A DNA stretch of 64,000 nt from Cacajao melanocephalus (lineage: Eukaryota; Chordata; Mammalia; Primates; Pitheciidae): NCBI GenBank assembly GCA_963573385.1, contig CAUYLG010071368.1, forward strand, positions 62,001-126,000, given 5' to 3'. The translations under genes were made by a program, and so were the position numbers. Below the pieces are notes generated by a model that saw only the letters and a list, made by a program, of their open reading frames with translations, searched no databases and was not told the origin of the DNA. Position 1 is the first letter of the stretch; every line of letters starts with the position of its first letter. This document shows, piece after piece, positions 11,761-27,884 of this stretch.

Positions 11761-12919
11761 AGGAGCAAATGAGAAATTCAAAATTAGAAGTGAAAAGAAT
11801 GCAGAAGTGAGAAATTATCTGGATGTGTAAAAGAACTTAGTAAAACACCAGTAACTTTTCCAAAAGAAAAATTCTGGTTTGTAAGTTTTACGTCGTTTCT
11901 GGTGAACTCTACAGAGAGATTTCTTTCCCAAGACTGGACTTAGGTTTTGGGTTTGGGCAGGAGCCACCATTGAATGAGGCTTGAGGAGAGAAAGGAGTCC
12001 GTCTTGTAACCAGCCCCTGGAAGAGATGACCCCTGATCTCACCCTAGGTATGGAATGACTGACTGAAGTCATCTTCCTAGGGAATAAAAAATAAATAAAA
12101 TCAACTCTGTTGGATGAGGCATCCTTTCACATTGCTCCTAGCAAATAACTAAATACAATTTGATTTCACAACTGTCAATGCCATACGGGAACAAATATAT
12201 ATAAACTTATATCAGGGAGTCTTTACCATTAAGAGTACAATTTATGACCAATATATGAAGCACGTACAGGACAACTACAATTCAAACTAAAAAAAGAGAA
12301 AGAAAGAATACTGCAAATGCTCTATGGTGATTTTTATATGATTAGACAAAGTTTAAACACCTCAGGAAACATCCATTCCTTGTGTGAAAAATCTATAATT
12401 GCTTAATAAAAAGTAAGTCACCTATAATTCCCATGATTTCTTTTCTTACTTATTGTTCTTATAGGATCAATAATAAAATGCAAGTTTTTACAACCTCATT
12501 ATAGCTAAATTGCATTCACTAACAATGGCCTCTTTCTTCATTAAAATAATGTTTCATTCAATAACTACTGCAAATGTCAAGCCAATTTACCCAGGGCTCT
12601 TTGATTTCCATATTGCTTAGTGCTCAGCACACTGGACTCAACTATCCATGTTTGCAACCTCAGCAGAACTTCTCCCCACTGAATGACATTGAAAGAATGC
12701 TCTTTCTTTTACTGTTAGGTTTGTTCTTCTCTTAGGAAAAAAATAAATAAATCATCTTCCTATATGTTTCAGCCTGGGACATGAGTTCAGGGGTAGTTTA
12801 AAAATGAATTTGGCTTTGATGTTAGATATAAACTGGGAACTTAGGGCACAGTCCACAGGTATGGAAATTCCTCTGAAGTAGGTGTGACAGATGACATCAA
12901 GAGCCTCTGCAGGAAGAGA
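11761..12919. other. Unassigned, AT-rich
   Basis: No repeat family or exon recognised. Short A-rich runs (AAATAAATAAAT near 12083 and 12740). The longest frame is 85 codons on the minus strand without a recognisable domain. Confidence 0.5.
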
Positions 12920-13140
12920 ACTCGCATTGATAAAATGGGTACTGTATGCTAAGCATCTACATGCACTCTCTTGTTTAATCTAATGCCAAAACCGCTAACT
13001 ATGTGTTATTTACTACCATGCATTATGCCCTGCTATCTGGGGATTTGGTGTGAAGAAGTGAGAACCTACACGCAAAGGCCATATATCTAAATTTCATAAC
13101 AACCTTTTGGGATGGGTGACTACTATTCTCATTTTATATA
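12920..13140 (-). repeat. MIR-like relic, antisense
   Basis: 'gtactgtatgctaagcatct', 'catgcactctcttgtttaat' and later 'tttcataacaaccttttggg' with 'ctattctcattttatatat' match the antisense MIR/L2 core. Highly diverged. Confidence 0.45.
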
Positions 13141-13440
13141 TAATGTAGTTTCCAACTTGGATAGGAGCTCTGTCCGATCTTGCTATGCCCTGTGGAATCT
13201 GTTTGCATGAAAGAGTGAAGAAATTTATGAGGGCAAGCTCACATTAAGGGAAGAGAGAGCTGAGCACAGTGATATTGACATAGTTATAAATACCCTATTT
13301 TAGAGGTCAGCAGAATGTGGTGCCTGCCATTGACATCCTTGGACCTGCCCATAGGATTCTGTCTGTCTGGGTCCTATGACAACAAGGGAATGTAAAAGAA
13401 AACAACAGCATCAATCAATCAATCAATAAATAACACAAAG

Positions 13441-13641
13441 ACCCAGCCTAGGCAACATACCAAGATCCCATCTCTATAAAAAGATTTTAAAAGAGAGTTG
13501 GCCAGGTATGGTGGTGCATGTCTATAGTCCCAGCTACTCAAGAAGCTGAGATGAGAGGATTGCCTGAGCCTGGGAGGTCAAGGCCAAAGTGAGCCGTGTT
13601 TGGGCCATCACACTCCAGCCTGGGTGACAGACGGAGACCAT
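13441..13641 (+). mobile_element. Alu, 5'-truncated
   Basis: It begins inside the left arm ('acccagcctaggcaacatac') and continues through a full right arm to 'cctgggtgacagacggagac'. The tail grades into (TAAA)n and (TA)n. Confidence 0.9.
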
Positions 13642-13671
13642 GTAAATAAATAAATAAATATATATATGTGT

Positions 13672-13706
<35 letters not shown>
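13642..13706. repeat. (TAAA)n then (TA)n microsatellite
   Basis: Four to five TAAA units pass into TATATATGTGTG and then a TA run ending near 13706. It arose from the Alu tail and is probably length-variable. Confidence 0.95.
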
Positions 13707-13709
<3 letters not shown>

Positions 13710-14309
13710 TTAAGAGTCATTTCTCTAGAAGCTGCGTGTGCCCACGGGCCAAAAACAATGGGCTTTAGTGCCACCTTTCTCGGGCCCAGATCAGAGAGTC
13801 CCCTTCACGACATCTATTCCCTCCCTTTGTTTTACCTAACATAACCCCAACTTTGTTCAGTTATCTATTCTTCCTTTTTGACCAAGAAGCTTACTCTGGG
13901 GAAACATCCCCAGTCTGGGGGAGCACTTGACCCACCTAGATGTAATCTTTTCCCCTTTGCCATGGATTGGTGCAAAAGTAAGCAAGACTCAATCCAGCCT
14001 TGATAGGGTCTTGGGAGAAAATTTTCTCACATTCCTTTAGGAGAATGTCCAGAAGCCACCTCTTCTCTCTGCACACAGTCACAATAGGCATGTTCTGGAA
14101 CTGCTTTAATTGTTTTGTGACCAAATTAAAATGAAACCAAACACAGAGTAGGCAAAGCCAGGAGACTCACAAGAAAACAGTTGAAGTCCATGGTAGTCAA
14201 CAACCTGAAAGAGGCTTTGGCAGAAACAATTCCACCCAAAACTGTTCTCCCCATTTTCCATGGGGTTTTGCCAAGCACTTTGCCATCCAGAGTAAAGACA
14301 ACATGTCTC
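13707..14309. other. Unassigned
   Basis: No repeat or exon recognised. A 15-base match to the MADE1/Hsmar1 terminus ('ttggtgcaaaagtaa', near 13968) is too short to call. Confidence 0.45.
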
Positions 14310-14720
14310 TGCATTTTGGTGTGTCCATGTGGCTGAGCTTTGGCTGACGGAATATAAGCAAAAGCATCATGTGGCAACTTCTGGGAACCTCCATTACAAG
14401 AATGCTGGGTCATGGACATCTTCATCTTTCTCTTCTTCCAGTTGCAGGGAGCATGAATACAATAGCTGGAGCTCTGGTTACCAATTTAGTCCATGGGGGC
14501 AATGCCACACTGATGTAGGAAATGGCAAAGTAGGGAGCTGGAAGGAGTCTAGAAGATGAAGTTTCTCCAGATTCTACTGAGTGCTGTTACTATAGAAGCC
14601 TTGGCCTTCCTATCTTTGGCCTTACATATGTGAGAGAGAAACAAAGCTTATTTAAGCCACTGTTAGTTTGGGTCTCTGTTTCTTGCTACCTAACCGAATC
14701 CTCGTAAGTACATATGCTTT
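14310..14720 (+). mobile_element. Old LTR-like repeat
   Basis: 'gaatataagcaaaagcatca', 'caacttctgggaacctcca', 'gggagctggaaggagtctag', then 'tatttaagccactgttagtt' and 'tgggtctctgtttcttgcta'. The order and the 3' 'taagccactg...ggtctctgtt' signature match a common old LTR-type repeat; the family is uncertain. Confidence 0.5.
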
Positions 14721-17700
14721 CTTACCTATGGACATCTACTTTATTGTTTAACAGATAGTTTCTACTTGTTTGAGCCAAATTTGGTTGAGTTTTCTATTAA
14801 TTCTCAACTACAAACATCCTAAGTAATACATAGAATGAGGTAGTCTTATCTGCACTTGGCTACAAACTAACTTATAGCCTTGACACATCAAGGCATGCAG
14901 TATATTGATGGCCGCACCAGGACAAAGATGGCATTGGAGATGTGCTGCCTATCACCACGTTGCACTGTTCACTAGCAGCCAGCAGCTGTGAAGGTATCCA
15001 TCAAAAATTAGAGAAAAGTGTGTTCCACATGATGGTTGACACGATAGCTAAGTGGATTTGTACAGGTGTTAATGAAAGTTACCCTAAAACTCTCAGAAAT
15101 ATTTGAGGAATATTCCATTGGTTTGGGGGAAGTATGAATAATGGAATATGCCTTATCATCATTAAATTCAGCTGTTTTAAGCAACATGTTGGTGAGAATA
15201 CAAAAGGCTGAATTACATATTGATGAAGAAACAAATTCAGAAAGAATGTGTAACATTCACAAGTTCATATAACTAGTCCCACAATTTGAACCAACATCTA
15301 ATCCTTATGACTAGATACTTTAATATCATGATTTTGTAATGAATGTTATTATCCTCTTCTAAACAAATGCATCCTTGTGTTTTGCCAAGAATTTTCTAAC
15401 ACTGGATAAAAACCTAAATCATATTTACGGTAACACCCACTTACCCAAGATAACAGAAGACAACCTAACAGGAATGTTAGAACCCACAAGCTCCCTTCTA
15501 AATACAAATACTCTGACTCGATAATCCAACCCCTGACCTTTATTATACATTTTAAGCTATATTTTTCATTTTAAAAAAATCTAGCTCCTGCAAAAAAAAA
15601 AAAAAAAAAAATCCAGCTCCTATGTTTTTAGGCTCAATTCCTAAACTTTTTAATAATCCACATAGTCCCTTTAATCTTAAGTAAGAATAATTAAAGCTTG
15701 GTCTGGTATTGAAATAATTCAAACAATTTTCACTGTTGGATTGTTCAATTGTTAAAAATCAGCTTTCCAGTTTCAACCAGTTGGCCTCGGCTTTGGAACA
15801 CGTCTAAATTAGTAAATCTGGCAGAGAAAAGGCAGACATTTTTCCAAGGATCAGCCAGAAAATGTGTGATTTTTTTTTTCCCCTTCAGGCTGTTTGCTTA
15901 CCAGTTGCAAGGAGTGAATCTCCAGAGATTCAGAAGCTCAATCTGAATAAACAACCAAAACTTTGGAGGCTTATCAAAGCTCTGACAACCCTAGGCCAGA
16001 AATGGACTCTATTTTCTGGTGAGGTTTCCAGCAGAGCTGGACTATCTCAGGAAGAGTCTGCTAATGACTAGAACCAGTTGGATATAACTGGAGAACACTG
16101 AAAGAATAAAAAAAAAAAAAGAGAGAGAGAGAGAAAAGATAGCGTGTACTGTTTCCAGCTGCAAGAGAGATGAGGGTCATTAAAACATGGTGCTGAAAAT
16201 AAGTTGACCTGCTACTTCTATTTTCCTAGAAAAAAAGTCTGAAGGATTTCATCCTTTCTGATTTTGATCTCTGTCCCCAAAAAGAGATTACAAGGTGGCC
16301 CCCACGCCATCTACGGTGTAGACTGCAAGTAAACTTGTGCAATGGCCCGGTGTCATGGAGGGCGGTTTATCTACCCGTAGCCATTACTAAATTTGTGGCA
16401 ACAAGTTGGAAGAGGCTCTGATGCAATCTGTGATAAATAATAGTCTGATTGTGAGTCATCCTTCCCTGAGCCAAACAGGACTATCCTTTGTCACGCCAAA
16501 GAGGTGGGCAATAAATCTATTTAGAGAAGGGGATCCTGAAGAACCACTGAAGAACAAGGATAACTCACTACAGTAAATGCAATTCATTTAAGCACAACGT
16601 CCCTTCCAACCTTTTTGCATGTCTGCCTGTATAGCAGAGGTTCAGAAAGTCAAACAGTATTTTCCAGGCTTTCTTGCAATAGAGTTCTAGATAGTATTTA
16701 GATTCCACTAATCGGAATCACTAGTGAAAGCTTCGAGGTGGCTAGTGAGATGAATACCACACTTCTGCTTCTGTTATTTCTGGAGGCAAACACCACTATG
16801 GCAGAATTAGTGCGGTCTCAGTACCCAGTCCCCGGCCATCTATTTTACAAGCATAGATTGTAGCAGATATGTCAAAATTCTTGAGCTGCTAAAAAGCAGG
16901 GATTTCTCTATTATGGCCTATCACCAGGTCACGTTGGTGTCCTGTGTGTCCCATTCCTACTGCCTTCCTGATTGTGGCTTGGATGGCATATTTCTAGAGC
17001 ATGCAGCTATTGCGAGAGCTTTCAAATTTTGTGAGCAGCGTCATGTTTGTGGGAGATTCAGTGGCTGCCTTGGTGTCCCTGTTTTGTAGTATGGCTTTGA
17101 GAGCTGGTCCTGTAAACTCAACCTCCCCAATAATTTGGTAAGTCACTGAGTACCCCTTAATCCCTCTCTGCTTTAGACTGGCTAGAATGTGTTCTGCTGT
17201 CTGCAGCTGGACTCTGACCAATGCACTCTCTCCCTTACATCTACAGAAATCCCGGTTTCTTCTTGGTTTTGCACATGGACCTGGGAGAGACTGAATGAGA
17301 AGTAGGGGTGGAGAAGGAAACAGAAGGGGTGTTTCCAGGAGATGGCTGAACCTCGGGGAATTTTTTACCCAGGAAACCTTTCTAAACTGATGAGTTGTGA
17401 AGGAGAGAGAAAATCAGAAGTCAGGAAATGGAGCCAAGGTTACAGCAGAGGAGAAAGTAAATTTTACGGTGAATGGGAGAGGTTTATGGAGGCAGAGACT
17501 GAGAATGAGTTGAAAAGTAGGTAGTGAAGGGAATGGAGAGCGTGGAGCAAGGAGAGATTCAACTCTGGCCAACCCCACGTACTTCAGGTAGCTGAGGTCA
17601 ACTGTCCTTAAGAATTAGGTAAAAATAGGCTCAAGGGTCCATCCCACATACCCTAACAAATCCAGGATTCCTCCTAACACACCAAAGTGCCTTGGAAAGG

Positions 17701-17995
17701 AGTGACTCACGTTTCCTAAAACCCCCTCCGGCCTCTGCTTCTACTGTACCCTTCATCTCAGCTTCCACCCTCAAGAAGAGCAGTGCCTCTCCCCAAAGTA
17801 CTGCCCGCAGGACACCACTTCAAACTTTTTGCTTCTCAAAGTGCCACCAGTTCAAGACCACACACAGTGGACTTCACGCAAGTGTTGAGAACCGTAGATG
17901 TTATAGCACAGCTTGTTACAGAAAACCGCAGCATTGAATGTGAGTTTCTTTCTTCAAAGTTCTTTGGCCAATGTGGCCCCCAGATACTTCTTTTT
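14721..17995. other. Unassigned, with short simple repeats
   Basis: A 3.3 kb stretch without a repeat I can name. It holds A-runs at 15592-15611 and 16108-16120 and a (GA)n at 16121-16138. Frames reach 82 codons with no recognisable domain. Parts of 16640-17230 may be very old repeat. Confidence 0.45.
16108..16138. repeat. A-run plus (GA)n
   Basis: Thirteen A followed by about eight GA units. Confidence 0.9.
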
Positions 17996-18859
<864 letters not shown>

Positions 18860-19090
18860 CCAAAACGACAAAGTCTGCACTAGAGCCAGGTTGCCTGAAC
18901 ATAAACCCACACTCCACACATACAAGCTGCATGGCTTCCAGGCAAGTTTGCCTGACTCTGCATTTTGTAAAATGAGAATAACAATATTACCTACCTTATA
19001 GGGTTTATGGGATTATTAAATAAGAAAAGCATAAAATGTATGGAACAGTGACTCAAATATCTTAAGTGCTCAATAAAATCCAGCTATGTT
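18860..19090 (+). repeat. MIR SINE, sense
   Basis: 'tagagccaggttgcctgaac', 'ttttgtaaaatgagaataac', 'cctaccttatagggtttatg', and 'taagtgctcaataaaatcca' in consensus order. Confidence 0.8.
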
Positions 19091-19149
19091 CTGGTAATGG
19101 GTTCTTAAAGGAACCAGACTGGAATAGACAATCTTCTAAGACTCAGCAA

Positions 19150-19660
<511 letters not shown>

Positions 19661-19787
19661 AAGCCTGTCCTTGTCTGGGATGTGAGCTCCATACCCAGAC
19701 TGATCCCTCATTCTTACTCTTCTATACTAGCTGGTAGGGATTAAAAACACCAGCAATAAGAATTTAGGTATGTTTCTCTTGCCCTCT

Positions 19788-21862
<2,075 letters not shown>

Positions 21863-21875
21863 AAACTCTACGATA
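21863..21875. repeat. Target-site duplication of retrocopy (left)
   Basis: 'aaactctacgata' matches 'aaactctacaata' at 25658-25670 at 12 of 13 positions. It is preceded by an A-run, as expected for an L1-endonuclease TTTT/AA cut on the other strand. Confidence 0.8.
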
Positions 21876-22194
21876 CGCGTGTGCGTCCCTGCCTTCCCCA
21901 CAGCTTCCCGGCTAATCCCTCCCCAGCCTCCAGTCCCTCATGGGAAACAATCCCTGGCCTCTGGTCACACATGTCCAGGGAGTGGTGATATCCCAAATCC
22001 ACTGAAGTCTGTGTGCCGGTGAAAGGTCTGGAACATAAGAGAGAGAACCTAAATTGGTAGTCAATCAATAAGAAATAAATGTTTACATTCACTCATTGAA
22101 AAGTGTCATTTCTAAGCTCAACACATATCAGAGCCACACATGGAGACCTCTCCCTCCTCCACTATGCAGAAAATGAAAAAAATCCCAAGAGCAA

Positions 22195-22419
22195 GTGTCA
22201 CTCAAAGACGTATGCGTGGACTTCACCCAGCAAGAGTGGTATCTGCTGAATCCTGCTCAGAAGATGCAGTCCAGAGATGGGATTCTGGAAACTTACAGGA
22301 ATCTGGTCTCAGCTGGGTATTGCATTACTAATCCAGAAGTGATTTTCAAGATAGAGCTAGGGAAGCCCTGGATATTAGAGGAAAGATCCAAGCCAGTGCT
22401 ACCCAGAAAGGAACTGTAA
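22195..22419 (+). pseudogene. KRAB A+B box remnant of the retrocopy
   Basis: Seventy-four codons without a stop. KRAB-A has the D-V...F-T-Q-x-E-W core and 'LETYRNLVS' at its end; 'NPEVIFKIELGKPW' is the KRAB-B part, joined with no intron. The usual 'YRDVMLE' is changed to 'SRDGILE', which alters residues conserved for KAP1/TRIM28 binding in this family. The natural ATG at 22173 is out of frame by one base. Confidence 0.9.
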
Positions 22420-23600
22420 AGTTGACGACCTGTCAGAAAGTGGCCAGAAAATAACAGAAAAATATTTTTCAGAGCTTGTGTTCACCAAAAACAAAACAGT
22501 AAGCATAGAAGGTATTTCAATTTGGGTACAAACTCTGTTTCTTCGAGAAATTTTCCTTATAAAATATGTGACTTGTGTGAAACGAGTTTGAAAAATATTT
22601 TGTACTTCACTATTGATCAAAAGAACGGTTCCAGAAAGAAGCCTGATGCGTTTAATGTATGTGAGAAATTGCTCCTTGATAGTAGGCATGAGAAAACTCC
22701 TATTGGAGAGAAATTGTATAAATATGATAGAAACAGGGATGTCATTAATCATCACCAGGATCTCACGCAGCCAATTTTTGACCAACCTTTTGAGTACAAT
22801 AAAAATGGACAAGACTTCCACATGCAGGCAGCCTTTTTTACAAGTAAGAGTTACTCTTGGATAGGAGAGACATTCTAAATATAGCAAATGTGGAAGAACC
22901 TTCACTGTTGAAAGCTCAATATATCTCAAAGAACTCATTTGTAAATGGAGCCATATGGGTGCAGTATTTGTGAGAAGCCCTTCTGTATCGATTTTAGATT
23001 GGGACATCAGAGAACTCTTATAAGGGAGAATTTTTTTTTTTAAGACAGAGTTTTGCAACAAAAAGAAAAAAAAAGACAGAGTTTTGCTCTTGTCACCCAG
23101 GCTGGAGTGAGGTGGCAGGATCTCCCTCACTGCAACCTCCACCTCTCAAGTTCAAGCGAGTCTCTTGCCTCAGCCTCCTGTGTGGCTGGGACTACAGGTG
23201 CATGCCATCATACCTAGCTAATTTTTTTGTATTTTTAGTAGAGATGGGGTTTTGCCATGTTGGCCAGGCTGGTTTCAAACTCCTGGTCTCAAGTGATCCA
23301 CCCACCTCAGCCTCCCAAAGTGCTGGGATTACAGGTGTGAGCCACTGTACCTGGTCTATAAGGGAGAATCCTTCTGAGTACAACAAATATGAGAAATCTT
23401 CTATGACAATTCAACTTTCAAGATCCATCAGGGAGCTTACACAAGAAAGATTCCCCATGAATATCAATTGAGTGACAAAACCTGGGAAAACTCAACGCTC
23501 TTTAAACATCAGATAGTATACATGGGGGAAATGCCCTCTGACCACAGTGAAAATGGGAATAATTTCAGCAAGAAGTCACATCTTACCCAGCTTTGGAAAG
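22403..23600 (+). pseudogene. Linker and degenerate-finger region of the retrocopy
   Basis: The inter-KRAB/finger linker continues in shifting frames: frame 2 to about 22500, an open block at 22522-22878, then pieces with degenerate finger features such as 'KYSKCGRTF' and 'YGCSIC'. An Alu splits it at 23032. After the Alu the same reading resumes with '[11 protein letters not shown]'. A 169-codon open frame at 23468-23977 matches the parent only in its first part and then runs out of frame through the fingers. Confidence 0.85.
23032..23356 (-). mobile_element. Alu inserted in the zinc-finger pseudogene
   Basis: Antisense Alu with a perfect 13-base target-site duplication 'tataagggagaat' at 23019-23031 and 23357-23369. 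Its tail end is unusual: 'aagacagagttttgc' occurs twice (23042-23056 and 23073-23087), separated by an A-rich segment. It must be younger than the pseudogene. Confidence 0.97.
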
Positions 23601-23622
23601 CTCACTCCGGAGAAAAAAAATC

Positions 23623-24123
<501 letters not shown>

Positions 24124-25642
24124 ATGTTAGAAGCCTTTATACACCTGTCAAATTTTTGTTCGGTTTTCAAAAATGAGATTAGAGAAAGCAAAGAATGTCA
24201 GAAATTGCTAGAAAATAACTTCTTGTTTGAATGTATGAAAGCATTCAAGAAAAATTAAACCTTTTCATTAGGAAATCTGTACTGAGGGAAATTCTATTTA
24301 TCTAAGTAATGCAGCAAAAACCCTTATCTAAAATTTATGTTGTTTAGTGTTGTATTCCAAATGTAATATCAAAATTTTGTTGTAAATATAATGGACAATA
24401 TTCATTTACTCAACTTCACTGTGGAATCTAACATGTATAAACGTTGAATGACATAGCATTAAGCATATATGTGAAAAGTCCCCGAGGTTTGTAGACTTTA
24501 TATGAATATGCTAATGTGGCAAATTTTGGTATGCTTCATTTCCATATTGCAACCCAATGTGGTTGTCAGGAGAAATTACACACCCTTAGTTTAGTAACTA
24601 TTATGGTATGTGTTAACATTTTTCACACTAAATACGACTGGTATCTTTATAGGCTTACATAATTATATGTGTGTATGTACTCATGTCTGTGTATATATAT
24701 GAGTACATATGTAATTAAATTTGTACACACATACTTAAATATAATGATGTGCTACGTCACCTCATACTGACTTAAAAGTGCTGCTGATTGTTACATTTTC
24801 AGTAATTTTGTGATCCGGTTATTAAACACAGTCATTATTTAAAACATATAAACTTACTGTTAAATTATATTTAAAACAAAGCTAATAAATACCCAACACT
24901 CATCACTTCCTAATTAGGTTGCTACATTTCACTATGATCTTTGTTGTTTAGGTTACTTACATTATCGACTCTGTATGCTGAAAATACTATACACAGCTAC
25001 TGCTACTGCACATCTCTTCCTGACTCCACATTCAGTACTATCTTGTTGGTAGCTTGGACATAGTGGGAGTATTTTCACCATTGAGATCGGCAAACTATTA
25101 ATCAAGGTTGTTATTTTCTTCAGAGAATCTGCTGTCAAATATTTACCAGCACACCACCATATCTACATGAAAATATATTTGATAGCATAAACCACATACC
25201 CCTTTTTCTCTTTCCTAACCTAAATAAATGCCTCTGGCCATTACTGCTGAACTACCTCTTCAATAAAGAAGCCAAAAAATGTTTTTGTGAGTTTTTTAAC
25301 TACCTCTGAGTCAGTCCTATTCTAAATACTATCAGATTCTCTCTGCAGGTTGGCCAGTATACATTTTAAGTGAAATATTATTTCACAAGGAACTATATTA
25401 CATACCTTGCCTCTGACTGTTTCCTGGCATATGTGAATGAGTATGGCTGTCATTGCTAACCTAGCACTTTGGTAAAGAAGTGTGAAACAGTATTTTTCTG
25501 AGGCTTTTCAGCTACCTCTGGGTCAGTTAGCAATATAAATGCTGTTAATAAGGATGGTATTTACATAAATTATGCAAAGGTTAACATCAGTTGTAAACAG
25601 TAGTACTCACTGCACTCTAAAAATAAAAAGCAGTGGTATGTT
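24124..25642 (+). pseudogene. 3' UTR of the retrocopy
   Basis: AT-rich sequence with no finger coding from the TGA to the A-tail. It contains a short palindromic TATGTGTGTATG/TACACACATAC segment near 24668-24735. I assign it to the retrocopy because the AATAAA, A-tail and flanking duplication lie at its end. Confidence 0.75.
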
Positions 25643-25656
25643 AAAAAAAAAAAAAA
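25622..25656 (+). promoter_or_regulatory. Polyadenylation signal and A-tail of the retrocopy
   Basis: AATAAA at 25622-25627, then 15 bases, then 14 A at 25643-25656. This is the normal signal-to-cleavage spacing and marks the RNA 3' end that was copied. Confidence 0.9.
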
Positions 25657-25657
25657 G

Positions 25658-25670
25658 AAACTCTACAATA
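25658..25670. repeat. Target-site duplication of retrocopy (right)
   Basis: 'aaactctacaata', 12 of 13 identical to 21863-21875. Confidence 0.8.
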
Positions 25671-27169
25671 GTCTTTTAAACATCCTATTTAAAATAAATA
25701 GGCACCATGAATTAAATTTGTCAAGATAAAGCCATACCAACATTAGCATTTAGTTCAAGATTCCAAGTTTTCATCATGTTCTCATTCAGTAAAATTGACC
25801 ATTCCAACATTTTCTGTTTCTGCTATCAGCACTGAAAACACACATCCACCGTGTTGACAGCAGCTAACAGACCGACTTACGTGGAGGCATCGCAGGCTAC
25901 ATTGAGCTGACAGGTTGTCAAACCAATGAATGGGCAGCGATGATGTCAGAAGACCTTTCTATCACAGCTGCCTGCAGCTGGTCCTCATTATATGGAATGC
26001 CTGGTATGCTGTGAAAAGCCAGAAGAAGAAAATCTTACCTGTTCTTAACCTGTATGGAAGCCAGATCTCTCAAAGAGTCCTGGCCTGAGGGGAACAGGTT
26101 CACACACTATTTCTATCATTTTTTCCCACCGGCTATTGCAGAAGCCTTGTCTTCCTCCATCTTCAAAGTTCCCCCCAGCAGTTTCTGGGAGTCCCCTGGA
26201 GACAGGTGGCATGTACTCGTGGGACTGTCCTCTCTGCTTCCTGGGCACATGCCATGCTTTTCCTCTGCAGCCCTAGATTCCTAGAAAGAACTATAGCAAA
26301 AGCTTCTTATGCTCACAAAGGTGCACCAAACAGATTGCGAAGATCTGATCAACCCACACAAGGTTCCATAAAGCCACTGCACAACGGAGCTCCTGCCATT
26401 GCGGGTGCTACTGCCACCTGTGACTGCTGCCACCCACGCCACAAGCCCAAAGTGGCACCAAAGCCACTCCACCTTCTCTGTCTCTAGGGGGAAACTTCTG
26501 TCCCTCGTGGAGTGGCAAGCTGTAAAGTGGTTCCCAAAGCTCAAGTGCCTTGGGCCCCTGGAGTCTCTATAGATTCCAGGGAAACTGCTCTTCATTGAGA
26601 CGCATGGGAACCTTTGTGTAAGCCAAGGTCTAGATTAAAGCCTATGGTGAAAATAGCTTAGATTCTAATGGAGAAAACTGACTTTTCACAGATTCAAAGC
26701 CACAACCATTTTTCAGAGGAAAGGTCATATAAACCAGTCCACAAAGTTGGCCACTCAACTTATAACACTTACTAATTGTCAACTGAAGCAGGAGAGTTGA
26801 TTTTTCAAGTGAAGGACTATCAACATTGCTGGACAGAACACAGTGGTATTTCAAAACGGAAAGAGCCCTTAAGGAAACCCTGTCCTTGGTACTCCTGCCC
26901 CATGCGGCTACCCTTACTCCCCACCCTCTGAGCATCTCCCATGACCACAAAACAGTGTACACAAATCCCCGTAGCCCCAGTGTCCTGCCCTGGTTTTTCT
27001 GGCCCCAGATACCTCACTTTACCTCCTCCTGGGACCCCAAGTTCTAACAATCTTCCTGAATTTTATCTGAATTATCGCTATACCTAACAAAACCAAGACC
27101 CTCCATGTGACCTATTATACGATAGGCAATGAGACATATTACAGCCCATGATGGCCAACTTGAGAAAAG
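25671..27169. other. Unassigned, unique-looking
   Basis: No repeat family recognised. Overlapping frames of up to 106 codons at 26206-26962 on both strands lack domains. 26330-26480 is relatively C-rich and codes for nothing I recognise. Confidence 0.45.
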
Positions 27170-27280
27170 ACAATTCAATTCTATATTGCACACACATGCT
27201 GACCACCTACTAAGTGACAAGCAGAAAATGGACAGAGATGAATCAGACTGACTTCATGGAGTGTACTGTCCACTCTGAAA
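27170..27280 (-). repeat. L2 3'-end-like relic
   Basis: 'gctgaccacctactaagtga' and 'cttcatggagtgtactgtcc' fit the reverse complement of the L2 3' end. Weak. Confidence 0.4.
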
Positions 27281-27284
27281 GGGC

Positions 27285-27510
27285 AGTGTAGCATAGAGCA
27301 TAGGGGACAAACTAGGGAGAAGCCAGGTTCCTCCATTTAATTCACTTTATAACCCTTTGACAAATGAATTAACTTTCTTGTATGTTTACTCATCCTGAAA
27401 AGGGAGTTAAGAAGAGAATCTAATGCTTGATATTTCTGTGAAGAAGTAAGTCGATACACATAAAACACTCATAAAGTGCCTAACACTATTAGCACTTAAA
27501 ATAATTATTA
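27285..27510 (+). repeat. MIR SINE, sense
   Basis: 'gtgtagcatagagcatagg', 'cttgtatgtttactcatcc', 'gtgcctaacactattagcac' in MIR order; diverged. Confidence 0.65.
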
Positions 27511-27589
27511 GTGGAGACAGATGCAGACATAACTGCCTATGATATAATAAAATAAAATATTTGGCAGTGATTTAAAAGTACAAATAACT

Positions 27590-27830
27590 ATGCACAAATA
27601 TATAGATACGTTTTTATGTATCTATATCTGTGTGTATATATGTGACATATGTGATATATTGTGACATATAAATATGACACATGTGATATACATGTGACAT
27701 AAATATATGTGACATATATCACATATGCGATATTTCATATATATGTCACATATATAGCTCCATATGTATTTGTGAAATATATATGTCACAAATAGGTATA
27801 TTTGTGTATAGTTATTAGCATTTTTACTTC
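27590..27830. repeat. AT-rich palindromic TATGTGACATAT tract
   Basis: Repeated 'tatgtgacatat' and 'atatgtcacata' units in both orientations. The best inverted pair is 27703-27719 with 27739-27755 (17 bases perfect, 19-base loop). Confidence 0.9.
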
Positions 27831-27884
27831 TACAAACTTACTTGAGCCAAAGCTATGTCCACCACTAAGATTCACATATATATT

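Noticed and set aside
13966..13984. 15-base match to the MADE1/Hsmar1 terminus
   Set aside because: Too short, and no second inverted end follows at the expected 80-base distance.
22399..23142. 247-codon minus-strand frame, the longest in the window
   Set aside because: It is antisense to the zinc-finger pseudogene and ends in the Alu. It has no domain.
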